Assembly: GCA_000158155.1 (NCBI GenBank)
Contig: DS999406.1
Coordinates: 732,986 to 796,985, forward strand
Direction: 5' to 3'
Source of the DNA: a gamma proteobacterium NOR5-3
GTDB lineage: Bacteria > Pseudomonadota > Gammaproteobacteria > Pseudomonadales > Halieaceae
DNA: 64,000 nt
Notes under the pieces: model-generated
Seen by the model: the letters and a program-made list of their open reading frames with translations, nothing else
Told to the model about the DNA's origin: nothing
Databases searched by the model: none
Position numbers and translations under genes: made by a program
Shown here: positions 1 through 11,217 of the stretch, piece by piece
Layout of the letters: each line of letters starts with the position of its first letter
Position numbering within the stretch: position 1 is the first letter of the stretch

Positions 1-3000
1 TACGACTATCGCAACGAGGACGTGTTGCAAAAGGACGGGTGGGGCCGGACAGTTGCTGGTCATCGATACACACACCGGCGAATTCCTGCAAACCGACGAA
101 ATTGATAATCGCCTGAAGTCTGCCCACCCCTACAAGCGTTGGCTTAAAGAAAGCTCCCAGCGGATTGTGGGCAGCTTTGATGGTGAGGTTACTCAGGGTA
201 TCGAGGCTGAGGATCTTCAGGCTTACATGAAAATGTTTCAGGTGAGTTTTGAGGAGCGTGAGCAGGTGCTACGCCCGCTTGCGGAGTCAGGTAACGAGGC
301 GGTGGGATCCATGGGTGACGATACGCCCATGGCCGTGCTGTCGCTAAAGCAGCGATCACTCTACGACTACTTCCGCCAGAAGTTTGCGCAGGTGACCAAT
401 CCGCCCATCGACCCGCTTCGAGAAGCGATCGTGATGTCCCTGGAAACGGCGATTGGCGTCGAGCGTAACCTGTTTCATCTGGGCCCGGAGCATGCCGACC
501 GCGTTATTCTGACCTCCCCGGTATTGTCCCAGGGCAAGTTCAACACGCTGATCAATCTGGAGCGCCCGGGTTTTCAGGTGGCAGATATCGATTGCAGCTT
601 TGACCCCAACGAGACGAACCTGCGTGCGGCGCTTGAGGCGCTCACCGAAGAAGCTGAAACCGCCGTGCGCGATGGCCGCACCATATTGCTGCTGTCTGAT
701 CGGCGTATTGAGGATGGCAGGCTGCCCATACACAGTTTGCTGGCCACCGGTGCAGTGCATCACCATCTGATTAAAACCGGCCTGCGCTGTAACTCTAATT
801 TGGTTGTAGAGACCGCCAGCGCCAGGGATTCCCATCAGATCGCCTGTTTGCTGGGTTTTGGTGCAACGGCGGTGTATCCCTATCTTGCCTACTCTGTGTT
901 GGAGGAGCTGCTGCGCAGCGGTGAGCTGCTGGGTGAGCCGGGCGCCTGTTACAAAAATTATCGTCGGGGGTTGAACAAGGGCCTCCTTAAGATCATGTCC
1001 AAAATGGGTATTTCTGCGGTGAGCTCCTATCGCGGCGCCCAATTGTTTGAAGCCGTGGGACTGGCGCGGGAAGTGGTAGACCTGGCGTTTTGTGGTGTGG
1101 CGAGTCGCATTCAGGGCGCGGGCTTTGTAGACCTTCAGGAAGATTCAGAAGCCTTGGCTCGCCTTGCGCGGAGTCATCGCAAAGGCATCAGTCAGGGCGG
1201 CCTGTTGAAGTATGTGCACGGTCAGGAGTACCACGCCTTTAATCCTGATGTAGTGACGGAACTGCAAAAAGCTGTATCCACCGGTGAATATGCGCAGTAT
1301 CAGCGCTACGCCAAACTGGTTAACGAACGTCCCGTGGCAACGCTTCGCGACCTCTTTACGCCTGTGGCCAATAACGGACCTATTCCCATCGATGAGGTGG
1401 AGCCGGTGGAAGCGATCATGAAGCGCTTTGATTCCGCCGGTATGTCCCTCGGTGCACTGAGTCCTGAGGCTCACGAGGCTCTGGCGACGGCCATGAACCG
1501 CGTGGGGGCCCGCTCAAACTCCGGCGAGGGCGGCGAAGACCCCGCGCGTTTCGGTACCGAGCGGGTGTCCAAGATCAAGCAGATTGCATCGGGGCGCTTT
1601 GGTGTCACCCCGCATTACCTGGTGAACGCCGAGGTCCTGCAAATCAAGGTCGCTCAGGGCGCCAAGCCAGGCGAGGGCGGACAGCTGCCCGGTGGCAAGG
1701 TGAATGAACTGATTGCGCGTTTGCGCTACTCCGTGCCCGGCGTGACTCTGATTTCGCCGCCACCGCATCACGATATTTACTCCATCGAAGATCTCGCTCA
1801 GCTGATTTTTGATCTGAAGCAGGTGAACCCCACAGCGCTGGTATCCGTCAAACTCGTGTCGGAACCCGGGGTTGGGACCATTGCCGCGGGCGTGACCAAG
1901 GCTTACGCTGACCTCATTACCATCAGTGGCTATGACGGCGGCACGGCGGCCAGCCCGCTGACATCTATCCGTCACGCAGGTTCGCCCTGGGAACTCGGTC
2001 TTGCTGAAGTGCAGCAGACCCTGCGCGGCAACGGGCTGCGCGGTAATGTGCGCCTGCAGGCCGACGGCGGGATGAAGACCGGGCTTGATGTGATTAAGGC
2101 GGCTATTCTTGGCGCCGAGAGCTTTGGGTTTGGTACGGCGCCCATGGTGGCGTTGGGCTGTAAGTACCTGCGTATTTGCCATCTGAACAACTGTGCTACC
2201 GGTGTGGCAACCCAGAACGAGCAGCTGCGAGACGACCACTTCAACGGTACCGTCGAGATGGTGGTGCACTTCTTTACCTTCGTGGCCCAGGAAACCCGCG
2301 AGTGGCTGGCAAGCCTGGGAGTGCGATCACTGGAAGAGCTCATCGGCCGCACGGATCTGCTCCACCGCGTGCCGGGCGACACGGCGCGGCAGCGATCCCT
2401 GGATCTCGCACCGATCCTGCACAAGTCCGCAGACGCCGAGGGGCAGCCGGAATTTTGCATGGTGGCCTCTAACGATCCCTGGGATCGCGGCGAGAAAGCC
2501 GAAGAGATGTTCACGGCAACCTTGCCTGCGATTGAAGCGGGCAGCGGCGGTGAATTTGAGTTCAGCGTGACCAATTGCGACCGATCTATCGGTGCTCGAC
2601 TGTCCGGTGAGATCGCAAGGCGCCATGGCAATATGGGAATGGAAAGCTCACCGCTGATTCTCAGACTCACGGGTACCGCGGGTCAGAGCTTTGGTGTGTG
2701 GAACGCCGGCGGCCTGCATATGTACCTGGAAGGGGACAGCAACGATTACGTGGGCAAAGGCATGGCCGGCGGTAAGCTGGTGATCTATTCGCCAGCCAAT
2801 AGCCGCTACGCCTCGCAGGAAACCACCATCATCGGTAACACCTGTTTATACGGTGCTACCGGCGGCGCGCTCTATGCGGCGGGTATTGCCGGGGAGCGTT
2901 TTGCGGTGCGTAACTCCGGCGCTCATGCGGTGGTCGAAGGAGCAGGGGATCACTGCTGCGAGTACATGACTGGCGGTTGTGTCACGGTTCTTGGTGACAC

Positions 3001-3301
3001 CGGGGTGAACTTTGGCGCGGGTATGACCGGTGGTTTTGCCTATGTGCTTGATCAGCAGCGGCAGTTTATTGACCGGTATAACAGCGAACTGGTGGAGATT
3101 CATCGCGTGAGCTCCGAGTACATGGAAGCTTATCGAACGCACCTGGGAGATATTCTCGCTCAGCATGTGGCTGAGACCGGCTCTGAATGGGGTCGCGAGA
3201 TACAAGAAAATTTTGAGGACTATGTGGGCAAGTTCTGGCTGGTTAAACCCAAGGCCGCCGATCTTCAGCAACTGCTGAGCCGCCTGCGAGAAACGGACTA
3301 A
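1..3301 (+). CDS. gltB: Glutamate synthase (NADPH) large subunit, 5'-truncated by window edge
   Basis: Large subunit of cytoplasmic glutamate synthase, which makes two glutamates from glutamine and 2-oxoglutarate. Only about the last 1100 of the usual roughly 1500 residues are here; the amidotransferase domain lies outside the window. Counting from base 53, the FMN-binding synthase domain shows [11 protein letters not shown] (about residue 466) and [15 protein letters not shown] (about 535), the 3Fe-4S cysteines lie in [15 protein letters not shown] (about 702), and the GXGXG beta-helix domain closes the protein ([16 protein letters not shown], about 955). gltD follows 22 bases downstream, the standard gltBD order. 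Bases 1-33 read [11 protein letters not shown] in frame 1, then the sense continues in frame 3 and from about base 50 in frame 2. Restoring one G at 33-34 and one at 47-48 gives the normal KGRVGPGQLLVID, so two one-base losses are likely. Identity is certain; whether the indels are real is not. Confidence 0.97.
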   Translation, partial: TTIATRTCCKRTGGAGQLLVIDTHTGEFLQTDEIDNRLKSAHPYKRWLKESSQRIVGSFDGEVTQGIEAEDLQAYMKMFQVSFEEREQVLRPLAESGNEAVGSMGDDTPMAVLSLKQRSLYDYFRQKFAQVTNPPIDPLREAIVMSLETAIGVERNLFHLGPEHADRVILTSPVLSQGKFNTLINLERPGFQVADIDCSFDPNETNLRAALEALTEEAETAVRDGRTILLLSDRRIEDGRLPIHSLLATGAVHHHLIKTGLRCNSNLVVETASARDSHQIACLLGFGATAVYPYLAYSVLEELLRSGELLGEPGACYKNYRRGLNKGLLKIMSKMGISAVSSYRGAQLFEAVGLAREVVDLAFCGVASRIQGAGFVDLQEDSEALARLARSHRKGISQGGLLKYVHGQEYHAFNPDVVTELQKAVSTGEYAQYQRYAKLVNERPVATLRDLFTPVANNGPIPIDEVEPVEAIMKRFDSAGMSLGALSPEAHEALATAMNRVGARSNSGEGGEDPARFGTERVSKIKQIASGRFGVTPHYLVNAEVLQIKVAQGAKPGEGGQLPGGKVNELIARLRYSVPGVTLISPPPHHDIYSIEDLAQLIFDLKQVNPTALVSVKLVSEPGVGTIAAGVTKAYADLITISGYDGGTAASPLTSIRHAGSPWELGLAEVQQTLRGNGLRGNVRLQADGGMKTGLDVIKAAILGAESFGFGTAPMVALGCKYLRICHLNNCATGVATQNEQLRDDHFNGTVEMVVHFFTFVAQETREWLASLGVRSLEELIGRTDLLHRVPGDTARQRSLDLAPILHKSADAEGQPEFCMVASNDPWDRGEKAEEMFTATLPAIEAGSGGEFEFSVTNCDRSIGARLSGEIARRHGNMGMESSPLILRLTGTAGQSFGVWNAGGLHMYLEGDSNDYVGKGMAGGKLVIYSPANSRYASQETTIIGNTCLYGATGGALYAAGIAGERFAVRNSGAHAVVEGAGDHCCEYMTGGCVTVLGDTGVNFGAGMTGGFAYVLDQQRQFIDRYNSELVEIHRVSSEYMEAYRTHLGDILAQHVAETGSEWGREIQENFEDYVGKFWLVKPKAADLQQLLSRLRETD

Positions 3302-3308
3302 GGCATAA

Positions 3309-4745
<1,437 letters not shown>

Positions 4746-4819
4746 TTTAGTAGTCCCGATTAATTGATTAAGTATTTGAAACGTGGGTCCTGAAGGGCCG
4801 CTTGAGGAAAAAAATAACG

Positions 4820-5887
4820 ATGAGTGAATTGAAAAACGACCGTTTTCTGCGCGCACTCCTGCGACAGCCTGTAGACCGCACACCCCTGTGGATGATGCGC
4901 CAGGCGGGTCGCTATCTGCCCGAGTATCGCGCCACGCGAGAGCAGGCCGGGTCGTTTTTGGACTTGTGCAAAAACACCGAGCTTGCCTGCGAGGTCACCA
5001 TGCAGCCGCTGCGTCGCTACGCTATGGATGCGGCGATTTTGTTTTCGGACATTCTGACTATTCCCGACGCTTTGGGTCTTGGCCTGTATTTTGAAACCGG
5101 AGAAGGTCCGCGCTTTCGCAAAACTGTTCGCAGTGCCGAGGATCTGGCCGGGCTCAACTCCTTCAACGCGAAAGACGATCTAGGCTACGTGATGGATGCT
5201 GTAAGCGCTATTCGCAAAGAGCTTAATGGATCCATACCGCTGATTGGCTTCTCGGGATCGCCCTGGACGCTGGCGACTTATATGGTCGAGGGCGGGTCTT
5301 CCAAAGACTTCTCCCGGGTCAAAGCCATGGCCTACGATCAGCCGGAGTTGATGCACGAGCTGCTCACAGTACTGGCTGACGCGGTCGCCGATTATCTGAC
5401 TGCTCAGGTAGAAGCCGGCGCCCAGGCTCTGCAGATTTTTGATACCTGGGGCGGCAGTCTTAGTGCCGGGGCTTATAAAGAGTTCTCGCTCAAGTACATG
5501 CAGCGCATTGTTTCTCGATTGCCCAAGGAGGCCGATGGCCGTCCCGTGCCGGTTATTGTGTTCACCAAAGGTGGTGGCCAGTGGCTCTCAACGATCGCAG
5601 ACTGTGGCGCGCAGGCAGTAGGCATCGACTGGACCACCGACATCTCCACGGCCAAGCAGGTAGTGGGTGATCGTGTGGCACTACAGGGCAACATGGACCC
5701 CATGATGTTGTTCGCCTCTCCCGAGCGTATTCGCGAAGAAGTGGGCAATATTCTTGCGGGTTTCGGGCACGGTAGTGGTCACGTGTTTAACCTCGGGCAC
5801 GGCATTACCCCCGGCGTAAATCCTGATCATGTGACAGCGTTTGTGGATGCGGTGATTGAGTTGTCACCGCAGTATCATCGGGACTGA
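4820..5887 (+). CDS. hemE: Uroporphyrinogen decarboxylase
   Basis: Decarboxylates the four acetate side chains of uroporphyrinogen III to give coproporphyrinogen III in heme synthesis; cytoplasmic. 355 residues, normal for the family. The signature [16 protein letters not shown] near residue 20 and [16 protein letters not shown] near residue 145 are intact, and the C-terminal region carries [16 protein letters not shown]. The frame stays open to a TTG at 4802, but the ATG at 4820 is preferred because GAGGA lies about ten bases upstream and MSELKNDRF matches the usual N-terminus. The gene is 74 bases after gltD in the same direction. A long imperfect inverted repeat follows the stop and may act as terminator. 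Confidence 0.96.
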   Translation: MSELKNDRFLRALLRQPVDRTPLWMMRQAGRYLPEYRATREQAGSFLDLCKNTELACEVTMQPLRRYAMDAAILFSDILTIPDALGLGLYFETGEGPRFRKTVRSAEDLAGLNSFNAKDDLGYVMDAVSAIRKELNGSIPLIGFSGSPWTLATYMVEGGSSKDFSRVKAMAYDQPELMHELLTVLADAVADYLTAQVEAGAQALQIFDTWGGSLSAGAYKEFSLKYMQRIVSRLPKEADGRPVPVIVFTKGGGQWLSTIADCGAQAVGIDWTTDISTAKQVVGDRVALQGNMDPMMLFASPERIREEVGNILAGFGHGSGHVFNLGHGITPGVNPDHVTAFVDAVIELSPQYHRD

Positions 5888-5928
5888 TTGAGCGCTCTTA
5901 CCAAATCAGTCCGGAGTTTCCGCGCGGC

Positions 5929-6107
5929 TGGCGCAGGCTAGATTGACTTTCGCGGGACGCTAAAAGAGTCACCCTGACCGGCTCCGCGAGCCCATCCCGC
6001 GCGCTCGACGCCCGCCCAAATCAATCTCGCCTGCGCCAACAGCGCTCTGCCGATCTTCGTTGGATGGCGCTTGTTGGCGTCTCGCGAAATCAATCCGCAG
6101 TGCGCCA
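5929..6107. repeat. REP-like inverted repeat, two long arms plus a third partial copy
   Basis: Arm 1 (5929-5956) and arm 2 (6011-6038) are inverted copies of a 28-base unit, identical at 24 of 28 positions and separated by 54 bases. The core reads TCAATCTCGCCTGCGCCA in arm 2. A third, degenerate copy in the orientation of arm 2 lies at 6083-6107 (CGCGAAATCAATC then TGCGCCA). The set fills the gap between the convergent genes hemE and cysE, where REP/BIME-type elements or terminators are common. The base matches are seen directly; the REP-like role is inference. Confidence 0.6.
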
Positions 6108-6136
6108 TTGGCGCGGTATACGGTATCCGCAGACGC

Positions 6137-6934
6137 TTAGTCGTCGCAGCAGGGCCAGCAGTGATCCATGTCCAGCGCGGGCTGATCGGTAGCGGGTTTG
6201 CCGACCACTTTGGCGGGCACGCCAGCCACTGTGGTGTGCGCTGCTACATTCTCGAGAACGACGCTTCCCGCGCCGACCTTCGCACCTTCACCGACGCAGA
6301 TATTGCCCAGAATTTTGGCGCCTGCACTGATGAGTACACCGTCGCAAATTTTGGGATGACGGTCGCCATCTTCCTTGCCGGTGCCGCCGAGGGTGACCGA
6401 CTGCAGTATGGAGACATTGTTGCCAACGCGAGCGGTTTCGCCGATCACCAGGCCCGTGGCGTGATCGAGCATGATGCCCTTGCCGATGTGGGCCGCCGGA
6501 TGAATGTCTACGGCAAACTTTGTGCTTACACGGTTCTGAAAAAACAGCGCCAGAGGCTGGCGGCCCTGCTTCCACAGCCAATGGGCGACTCGGTGAGCCT
6601 GCAGTGCGTGGAACCCTTTGTAGTACAAAAAGGGAATGTACATCTCATGCGTTGCCGAGTCTCGGTCCAGCACAGCCAGTAAGTCGGCGCGCACCGCATC
6701 GAGTATCTTGGGGTCCGCTTCAAATGCCTCGAGCATAACTTCGCGTAGCAGCAAAGATGATGCCGCAGGGCTGTCTAATTGGTTGGCCAGCAGAAAGCTC
6801 AGCGAACGTTCGATTCGCTTGTGATTCAAAATGGTCGCGTGAAGGTAGCTGGCGAGAATGGGCTCGTCCTGCGAGTGTTTCCGTGTTTCTTCACAGATTC
6901 TCTGCCAGATCGGGTCGTCGATTCCGGGCATCAT
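6137..6934 (-). CDS. cysE: Serine O-acetyltransferase
   Basis: Transfers acetyl from acetyl-CoA to L-serine, the first step of cysteine synthesis. 265 residues, close to the 273 of E. coli CysE. The N-terminal helical domain (DPIWQRICEETRKHSQDEP onward) is followed by a left-handed beta-helix of hexapeptide repeats. Active-site landmarks are DIHPAAHIGKGIMLDHATG and GETARVGNNVSILQSVTLGG. The C-terminus ends in DMDHCWPCCDD, a Cys/Asp-rich tail; CysE tails often end in acidic residues and Ile and bind cysteine synthase, so this one is unusual. The gene stands alone, convergent with hemE. Confidence 0.95.
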   Translation of the reverse strand: MMPGIDDPIWQRICEETRKHSQDEPILASYLHATILNHKRIERSLSFLLANQLDSPAASSLLLREVMLEAFEADPKILDAVRADLLAVLDRDSATHEMYIPFLYYKGFHALQAHRVAHWLWKQGRQPLALFFQNRVSTKFAVDIHPAAHIGKGIMLDHATGLVIGETARVGNNVSILQSVTLGGTGKEDGDRHPKICDGVLISAGAKILGNICVGEGAKVGAGSVVLENVAAHTTVAGVPAKVVGKPATDQPALDMDHCWPCCDD

Positions 6935-7019
6935 TGGATTTTTCCTCTTGTCATACTGCTAAGGGTAGCCCATTGCTGCTAAGTCTTCATGGGGTGATGC
7001 ACGCTTTGCTGTTCTAGCT

Positions 7020-7688
7020 TTACGACAGCTTGGCGGTCACAGACCACAGTTGATGCCCGCTCTCGCGGTACTTGTGTTCAAACAGGGTCAGGGCGGGCGT
7101 GTCCAAAGGTACTATCGCAATGCAGGACGGCTGGTTACATAGATGAAGTGCGACGCCGAATTCCTCGACATACAGCTGCCAGTTACTGCGCAGCTCCAGC
7201 TGGCCGCCCAGTGCCAAAAGCAAAGGAAACGCCGGGTGACCATGCACACGACGGCTCAGGTGTCCCGGCTTGGGCCAGGGGTTGGGATACAACAGGTAGT
7301 GCGCCAGCAGCTTTTGTTGTCGCCCGACTAAATAACGCCAGACGGCTTCGCAGTGCGCCTGCAACAACACGCAGTTGTCGGGAGCGGCGGGCCGTCGATT
7401 CAGGCGATGACTCGATTTGTCCACACCGATCACCAGGGCGTCGTCATGCCGCGCTGCCAGCATTGCTGTGCTTTGACCGGTGCCGCAAAAAGAATCCAAC
7501 ACCACCGGACCCTGATGGTTCGCCAGCGCCGCATCCAAACGCTCCAGCGCGGGCAGATCCACCTGCTGTACCGGCTTTCGCCAGCTGCTGGACGCATGCC
7601 GCTTCACCAGCGCGGGAAGCCCGGGATGAACCCCTGGCTGGCTGCTGTGAACTCTGGATGATGATGCCTGCATGCTTCGCAATCGCAA
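7020..7688 (-). CDS. TrmB-like SAM-dependent methyltransferase
   Basis: Class I methyltransferase of the tRNA (guanine-N7)-methyltransferase superfamily, 222 residues. The SAM-binding loop is VLDSFCGTGQST near residue 63, followed by the acidic strand end IGVDKSSHRL. The family hallmark reads YPNPWPKPGHLSRR (canonical TrmB: PDPWPKKRHHKRR), and the C-terminal half has GQLELRSNWQLYVEEF. It may be a TrmB paralogue rather than the main enzyme, because the PDPWPKKRH box is altered and the protein is short. It is divergent from the acyltransferase that starts at 7754, leaving only 65 bases for both promoters. Confidence 0.8.
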   Translation of the reverse strand: MRLRSMQASSSRVHSSQPGVHPGLPALVKRHASSSWRKPVQQVDLPALERLDAALANHQGPVVLDSFCGTGQSTAMLAARHDDALVIGVDKSSHRLNRRPAAPDNCVLLQAHCEAVWRYLVGRQQKLLAHYLLYPNPWPKPGHLSRRVHGHPAFPLLLALGGQLELRSNWQLYVEEFGVALHLCNQPSCIAIVPLDTPALTLFEHKYRESGHQLWSVTAKLS

Positions 7689-7753
7689 TGGTGACTAAAG
7701 GGCGTAGGATGATACGGTTAGCGCTTCGAAAGTCGCAAATTTGCTCTCCCGCC

Positions 7754-8493
7754 ATGCGTGATGATTTACGGCCCTACTGGGTCAAAAAAGCCTATCTTCG
7801 TTATCGCCGTTGGTACGCGGATTATTTTTTACGTCCGGAATGCGCCAGCCTGGGTGAGTTTTCGACCTTTATGAAACCGCGCTACGTGATTATCTCGGGT
7901 CCAATATCCATATCGGCGAATGCTTTACCGCGGTGGCAGAGCCCATGCATCGCGTCGAGATTGGCGTGTGGGGACGCGAAGCCGGCGCGGGAACTATTCG
8001 CATTGGACGCGGCGTACTCATGAGCCCGGGCTCGCGCATCAGCGCGTCGGATGAGATCACCATTGGCGATGGGGTAATGATGGCCAACGGCACCTACATC
8101 ACCGATTCTGACTGGCACACGGTGTATGACCGTACCCAGCGCAGCGCTACGCCAACGCCGGTGCATATTGGTGACAACGTGTGGTTGGGTGATCACGCGA
8201 CTATTTTGAAAGTGTGAGTATTGGCAAAAACAGTGTGGTGGCGGCGCGTGCTGTGGTGACAAAGACGTGCCGGCAATGTCATCGTCGCCGGTAATCCGGC
8301 CAAGGTGGTTAAGGAGCTTGATCCCGACCGGGAGATGGTCACCCGGCTGGACTATTTTGCGGACCCGGCAGGACAGCTGCGATTTTTTGATGAGGTGGAT
8401 CGTGCGGTGCTGGGCAGCAACAGCGTATGGCGCTGGTTGTGGTCCTTGGTATACCCGGCATCTCGAAAACCTGACTTATCCTTGCGCTCTTAA
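7754..8493 (+). pseudogene. Hexapeptide-repeat acyltransferase, reading frame broken by four one-base losses
   Basis: Trimeric left-handed beta-helix acyltransferase of the maltose/galactoside O-acetyltransferase type. The product is recognisable across three frames. The start MRDDLRPYWVKKAYLRYRRW is in frame 2. After a lost C at 7901-7902 the sense continues in frame 1 (EIGVWGREAGAGTIRIGRG, then VHIGDNVWLGDHATIL). After a lost G near 8212 it continues in frame 3 (SIGKNSVVAARAVVTK). After a lost A at 8261-8263 and a lost G at 8272-8273 it returns to frame 1 (NVIVAGNPAKVVKELDPD). Every break lies in a run of identical bases and no other damage is visible. The true gene is therefore probably intact and the breaks are sequence errors. 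As given, it cannot encode a full protein. Its 3' end overlaps srkA by four bases, tail to tail. Confidence 0.8.
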
Positions 8494-9470
8494 AGCAATC
8501 TCAAGGCTGGCTCCTGCAGTCGCGAAAACTGCTCCCGCAGCTCCAGAATATGGTCGGACCAGTAGCGCTCGCTGTTGAACCATGGGAACGCCTTGGGGAA
8601 TGCCGGATCATCCCAGCGCCGGGCCAGCCAGGCTGCATAGCGAATGATGCGTAGAGTTCTTAAGGTCTCTATCCATTGAAGTTGTTTGGGATCAAACTCA
8701 AAGAATTCTTCGTAGCCGGCAATCACTTCGCCCAGCTGTATCTCTTGATCGTTGGGCTCGCCGGATAAAAACATCCAAAGATCCTGAATGGCCGGCGCAG
8801 TCATGCAGTCATCAAGGTCCACAAAGTTGGCTGTGTCGTCACGCCACAAAATATTGCCGCCGTGACAATCGCCGTGTACGCGGATGCCGGGCGTTGCTTC
8901 CATTTGTGCGATCTTTGGCGCCAGCTCTCTTTCCAGGTCATTGAGCAGCGTGACGTAGGCGGTCTTTAGGTCGCTGGGAATAAAGTGCTCCGGCAATAAG
9001 CTTCTGCTTTCGTCGATGATGGCCTGGCCTTCCAGCTTTGGGCGATGTTTAAACGGCTTTGTAGCGCCGATGGCGTGGATGCGTCCCAGCGTTCTACCCA
9101 GCACCAGCAAGTTGTCGAGATTATCGAACTCCGGTGCGTGACCACCCCGGCGCGGAAACAAGGTGTACAGCAACCCGCCCCAGCGATGCACGCTTTCTCC
9201 ACTTTCAGAAATAAGCGGGGCGACTACCGGTATCTCGGCCTCTACCAGCTCTTCGCTAAAACTGTGCTCTTCGGCCAGTTGCTCCTCACTCCAGCGACCC
9301 GGGCGATAAAACTTAACGATAATCGGCTGCTCATCTTCAATACCAACCTGATACACGCGATTCTCATAGCTGTTGAGGGCTAGCAGCCGCGCATCGCTCA
9401 CATAGCCCGCGGCTTCGACGGCGTTGATGATCGCGTCGGGGGTAAGTACATCAAAGGGGTGATTACTCAC
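8490..9470 (-). CDS. srkA: Stress response kinase A (YihE/RdoA family Ser/Thr kinase)
   Basis: APH-fold protein kinase of the SrkA (YihE/RdoA) family, 326 residues (E. coli 328), which protects cells during envelope and oxidative stress. The N-terminal lobe has SYENRVYQVGIEDEQPIIVKFYRPGRW split by the nucleotide-binding Lys; the catalytic loop is HGDCHGGNILW with the catalytic Asp, and DLDDCMTAP supplies the metal-binding Asp. Its start overlaps the modC stop by four bases, so it is the last gene of the comF-modABC-srkA operon. SrkA is more often found with dsbA; the molybdate linkage here is unusual. Confidence 0.93.
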   Translation of the reverse strand: MSNHPFDVLTPDAIINAVEAAGYVSDARLLALNSYENRVYQVGIEDEQPIIVKFYRPGRWSEEQLAEEHSFSEELVEAEIPVVAPLISESGESVHRWGGLLYTLFPRRGGHAPEFDNLDNLLVLGRTLGRIHAIGATKPFKHRPKLEGQAIIDESRSLLPEHFIPSDLKTAYVTLLNDLERELAPKIAQMEATPGIRVHGDCHGGNILWRDDTANFVDLDDCMTAPAIQDLWMFLSGEPNDQEIQLGEVIAGYEEFFEFDPKQLQWIETLRTLRIIRYAAWLARRWDDPAFPKAFPWFNSERYWSDHILELREQFSRLQEPALRLL

Positions 9471-10543
9471 AGAGAGTCACCCAGTAGGGCCGTGCTTTTG
9501 ATCTGTGCATAAAGCGAGTCGCCCGTTTTAAGTTGGAGGTCTTCTAAAGAGCGGCGAGTAATCCGCGCCAGTAAACACTGCTGTGAAAGCTGTAAACGCA
9601 GGAGGCAGTGCGCGTTCGATAGCTGACGGATCTCCAGCAGGGTCACCGGTAGTATGTTCTGAATACTGCTGCTTCGGGGTTTTTCTCGACAGACACTCAC
9701 GTCCCGCGCAGGAACCCGCAAGCGTCGCGTGCTGCCTTTATGCCCGTCGCCGGCGACCCAGAGCGACTGTCCGTCGACTTTGAGCTCCGTCAGTCCATAG
9801 TCCTGATCGCGGCTCGCTACTTCTACCGCCAGCAGGCTCGCCGCTGCTTCGTCTTCGGCTAATTGCGTATCCAGCTTACTGGCAAGTTCCAGCAAAGGCC
9901 CCTGCTCACGTATTCGGCCGTTGTCCATGAGCACGATGTGGTCGGCGATAGTACTGACCTCTTCGATCTGGTGGCTCACATAGAGCATCGGCAGGTCATT
10001 CTCTTTATTGATGCGGGCCAGGCAGGCAAGACATTCGCGCGCGGCACTTCGATCCAGGTTTGCCAGCGGCTCATCCAGCAGCAGCAGCCTGGGCCCTCGC
10101 ATCAGGGCGCGAGCGATGGCCACCCGGGCCTGCTGCCCCGCCGATAAAGACTCAGGACTGCGATTCATCAAAGATTCAATAGCCATCCACTGGGCTACTT
10201 GCCCCATGTCAGGTGCTTTTGTGGCTGCATGCGCTGCCGCAAATTGCAGGTTCTGAACGACGCTCATATGCGGAAAAAGCCGGGCATCCTGAAATACGTA
10301 ACCCACAGATCGCTTCCAGGATTCGGCATGGTTGTTGTTCTGTTGCCATGCTTCGCCCGCAAAGACGATGTTTGCCTTGGTAATGTCTGGCCGCAGCCCG
10401 GCAATACAATTAAGCAGGGTGGTTTTACCGCTGCCACTGGGTCCAAACAGCGCCGTGACGCCGGTGAGCGCAATCTCGGTGCTGATGCTCAGGCAAAAAC
10501 CCGCCGCATCTTTGTGTTCGATATGCAGGGCTAACTGATTCAT
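9467..10543 (-). CDS. modC: Molybdate ABC transporter ATP-binding protein
   Basis: ATPase of the molybdate importer ModABC, 358 residues. The Walker A motif GPSGSGKTT lies near residue 34, the ABC signature is LSAGQQARVAIARAL, Walker B is LLLLDEPLANLD, and the switch His is in LYVSHQIEEV. The last roughly 65 residues form the molybdate-binding MOP/TOBE domain typical of ModC (ILPVTLLEIRQLSNAHCLLRLQ...). The gene overlaps modB by four bases upstream and srkA by four bases downstream, so translational coupling is expected on both sides. Confidence 0.96.
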   Translation of the reverse strand: MNQLALHIEHKDAAGFCLSISTEIALTGVTALFGPSGSGKTTLLNCIAGLRPDITKANIVFAGEAWQQNNNHAESWKRSVGYVFQDARLFPHMSVVQNLQFAAAHAATKAPDMGQVAQWMAIESLMNRSPESLSAGQQARVAIARALMRGPRLLLLDEPLANLDRSAARECLACLARINKENDLPMLYVSHQIEEVSTIADHIVLMDNGRIREQGPLLELASKLDTQLAEDEAAASLLAVEVASRDQDYGLTELKVDGQSLWVAGDGHKGSTRRLRVPARDVSVCREKPRSSSIQNILPVTLLEIRQLSNAHCLLRLQLSQQCLLARITRRSLEDLQLKTGDSLYAQIKSTALLGDSL

Positions 10544-11217
10544 CGGCCAATCCGCCAGCCGCGATCACGATAGAGTAAAAACAGTAGCAGTAAGGAGAAC
10601 GCTACCAGCCCAATGGCGATTTGATGCGCGCTGCCGTAGTCCATGGCTTCGACGTGATCATAAAGTGCGATGGACAATACCTGCGTCTCGCCGGGAATGT
10701 TGCCACCAATCATCAGCACCACACCAAACTCGCCCACGGTGTGCGCAAAACCCAGCGCGGCTGCCACGATGAAGCTGCGTTTGCATAGCGGCAGCGTGAT
10801 CGCACGGAACTGCTCCAAAGGTGTCGCGCCAAGGGTGGCCGCTGCCTGAAGTAGTTTGTCGGGGACTTTGGCAAACGCCTGCTGTAGCGGTTGTACGACA
10901 AACGGCAGCGAATAAATCACCGACCCGATTACCAGCGCCGAAAAACTAAACGCCAGCTGCTTACCCGTAAGTGTTTGCCATAGCTCCCCAGGCAGTGCGT
11001 CCGGAGCCAGTGCCAGCAGCAGGTAAAAACCGAGCACCGTGGGTGGCAATACCAGCGGCAGTGCCACTAGCGCTTCTATGAGCGCGGCAAAGGAGCCCCG
11101 CTGCCGTGCCAGCCAATAGGCCAAAGGCGTGCCGACGAGTATGAGAATCAGCGTGCTTACCGCGGCGAGGCGGAGGGTGAGCAGTACCGCCTGCCATTCG
11201 CCGGGGCTCAGGAGCAT
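10540..11217 (-). CDS. modB: Molybdate ABC transporter permease
   Basis: Inner-membrane permease of ModABC, 225 residues, the usual length. It starts with the typical VLLTLRLAAVSTLILILVGTPLAYWLA transmembrane segment (quoted in parts: LLTLRLAAVSTL, GTPLAYWLARQRG). About five membrane spans are visible. The cytoplasmic EAA loop that contacts ModC lies around AAATLGATPLEQFRAITLPL. It overlaps modA by ten bases and modC by four. Confidence 0.95.
   Translation of the reverse strand: MLLSPGEWQAVLLTLRLAAVSTLILILVGTPLAYWLARQRGSFAALIEALVALPLVLPPTVLGFYLLLALAPDALPGELWQTLTGKQLAFSFSALVIGSVIYSLPFVVQPLQQAFAKVPDKLLQAAATLGATPLEQFRAITLPLCKRSFIVAAALGFAHTVGEFGVVLMIGGNIPGETQVLSIALYDHVEAMDYGSAHQIAIGLVAFSLLLLFLLYRDRGWRIGR

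Noticed and set aside
1514-2269. Long leftward open frame inside gltB (also 356-1042, 1145-1474)
   Set aside because: Lies fully opposite a well-conserved gltB frame and has no recognisable motifs. It follows from the high GC of the opposite strand.
6071-6682. 203-residue rightward frame opposite cysE
   Set aside because: Antisense to the conserved cysE gene and with no domain features.
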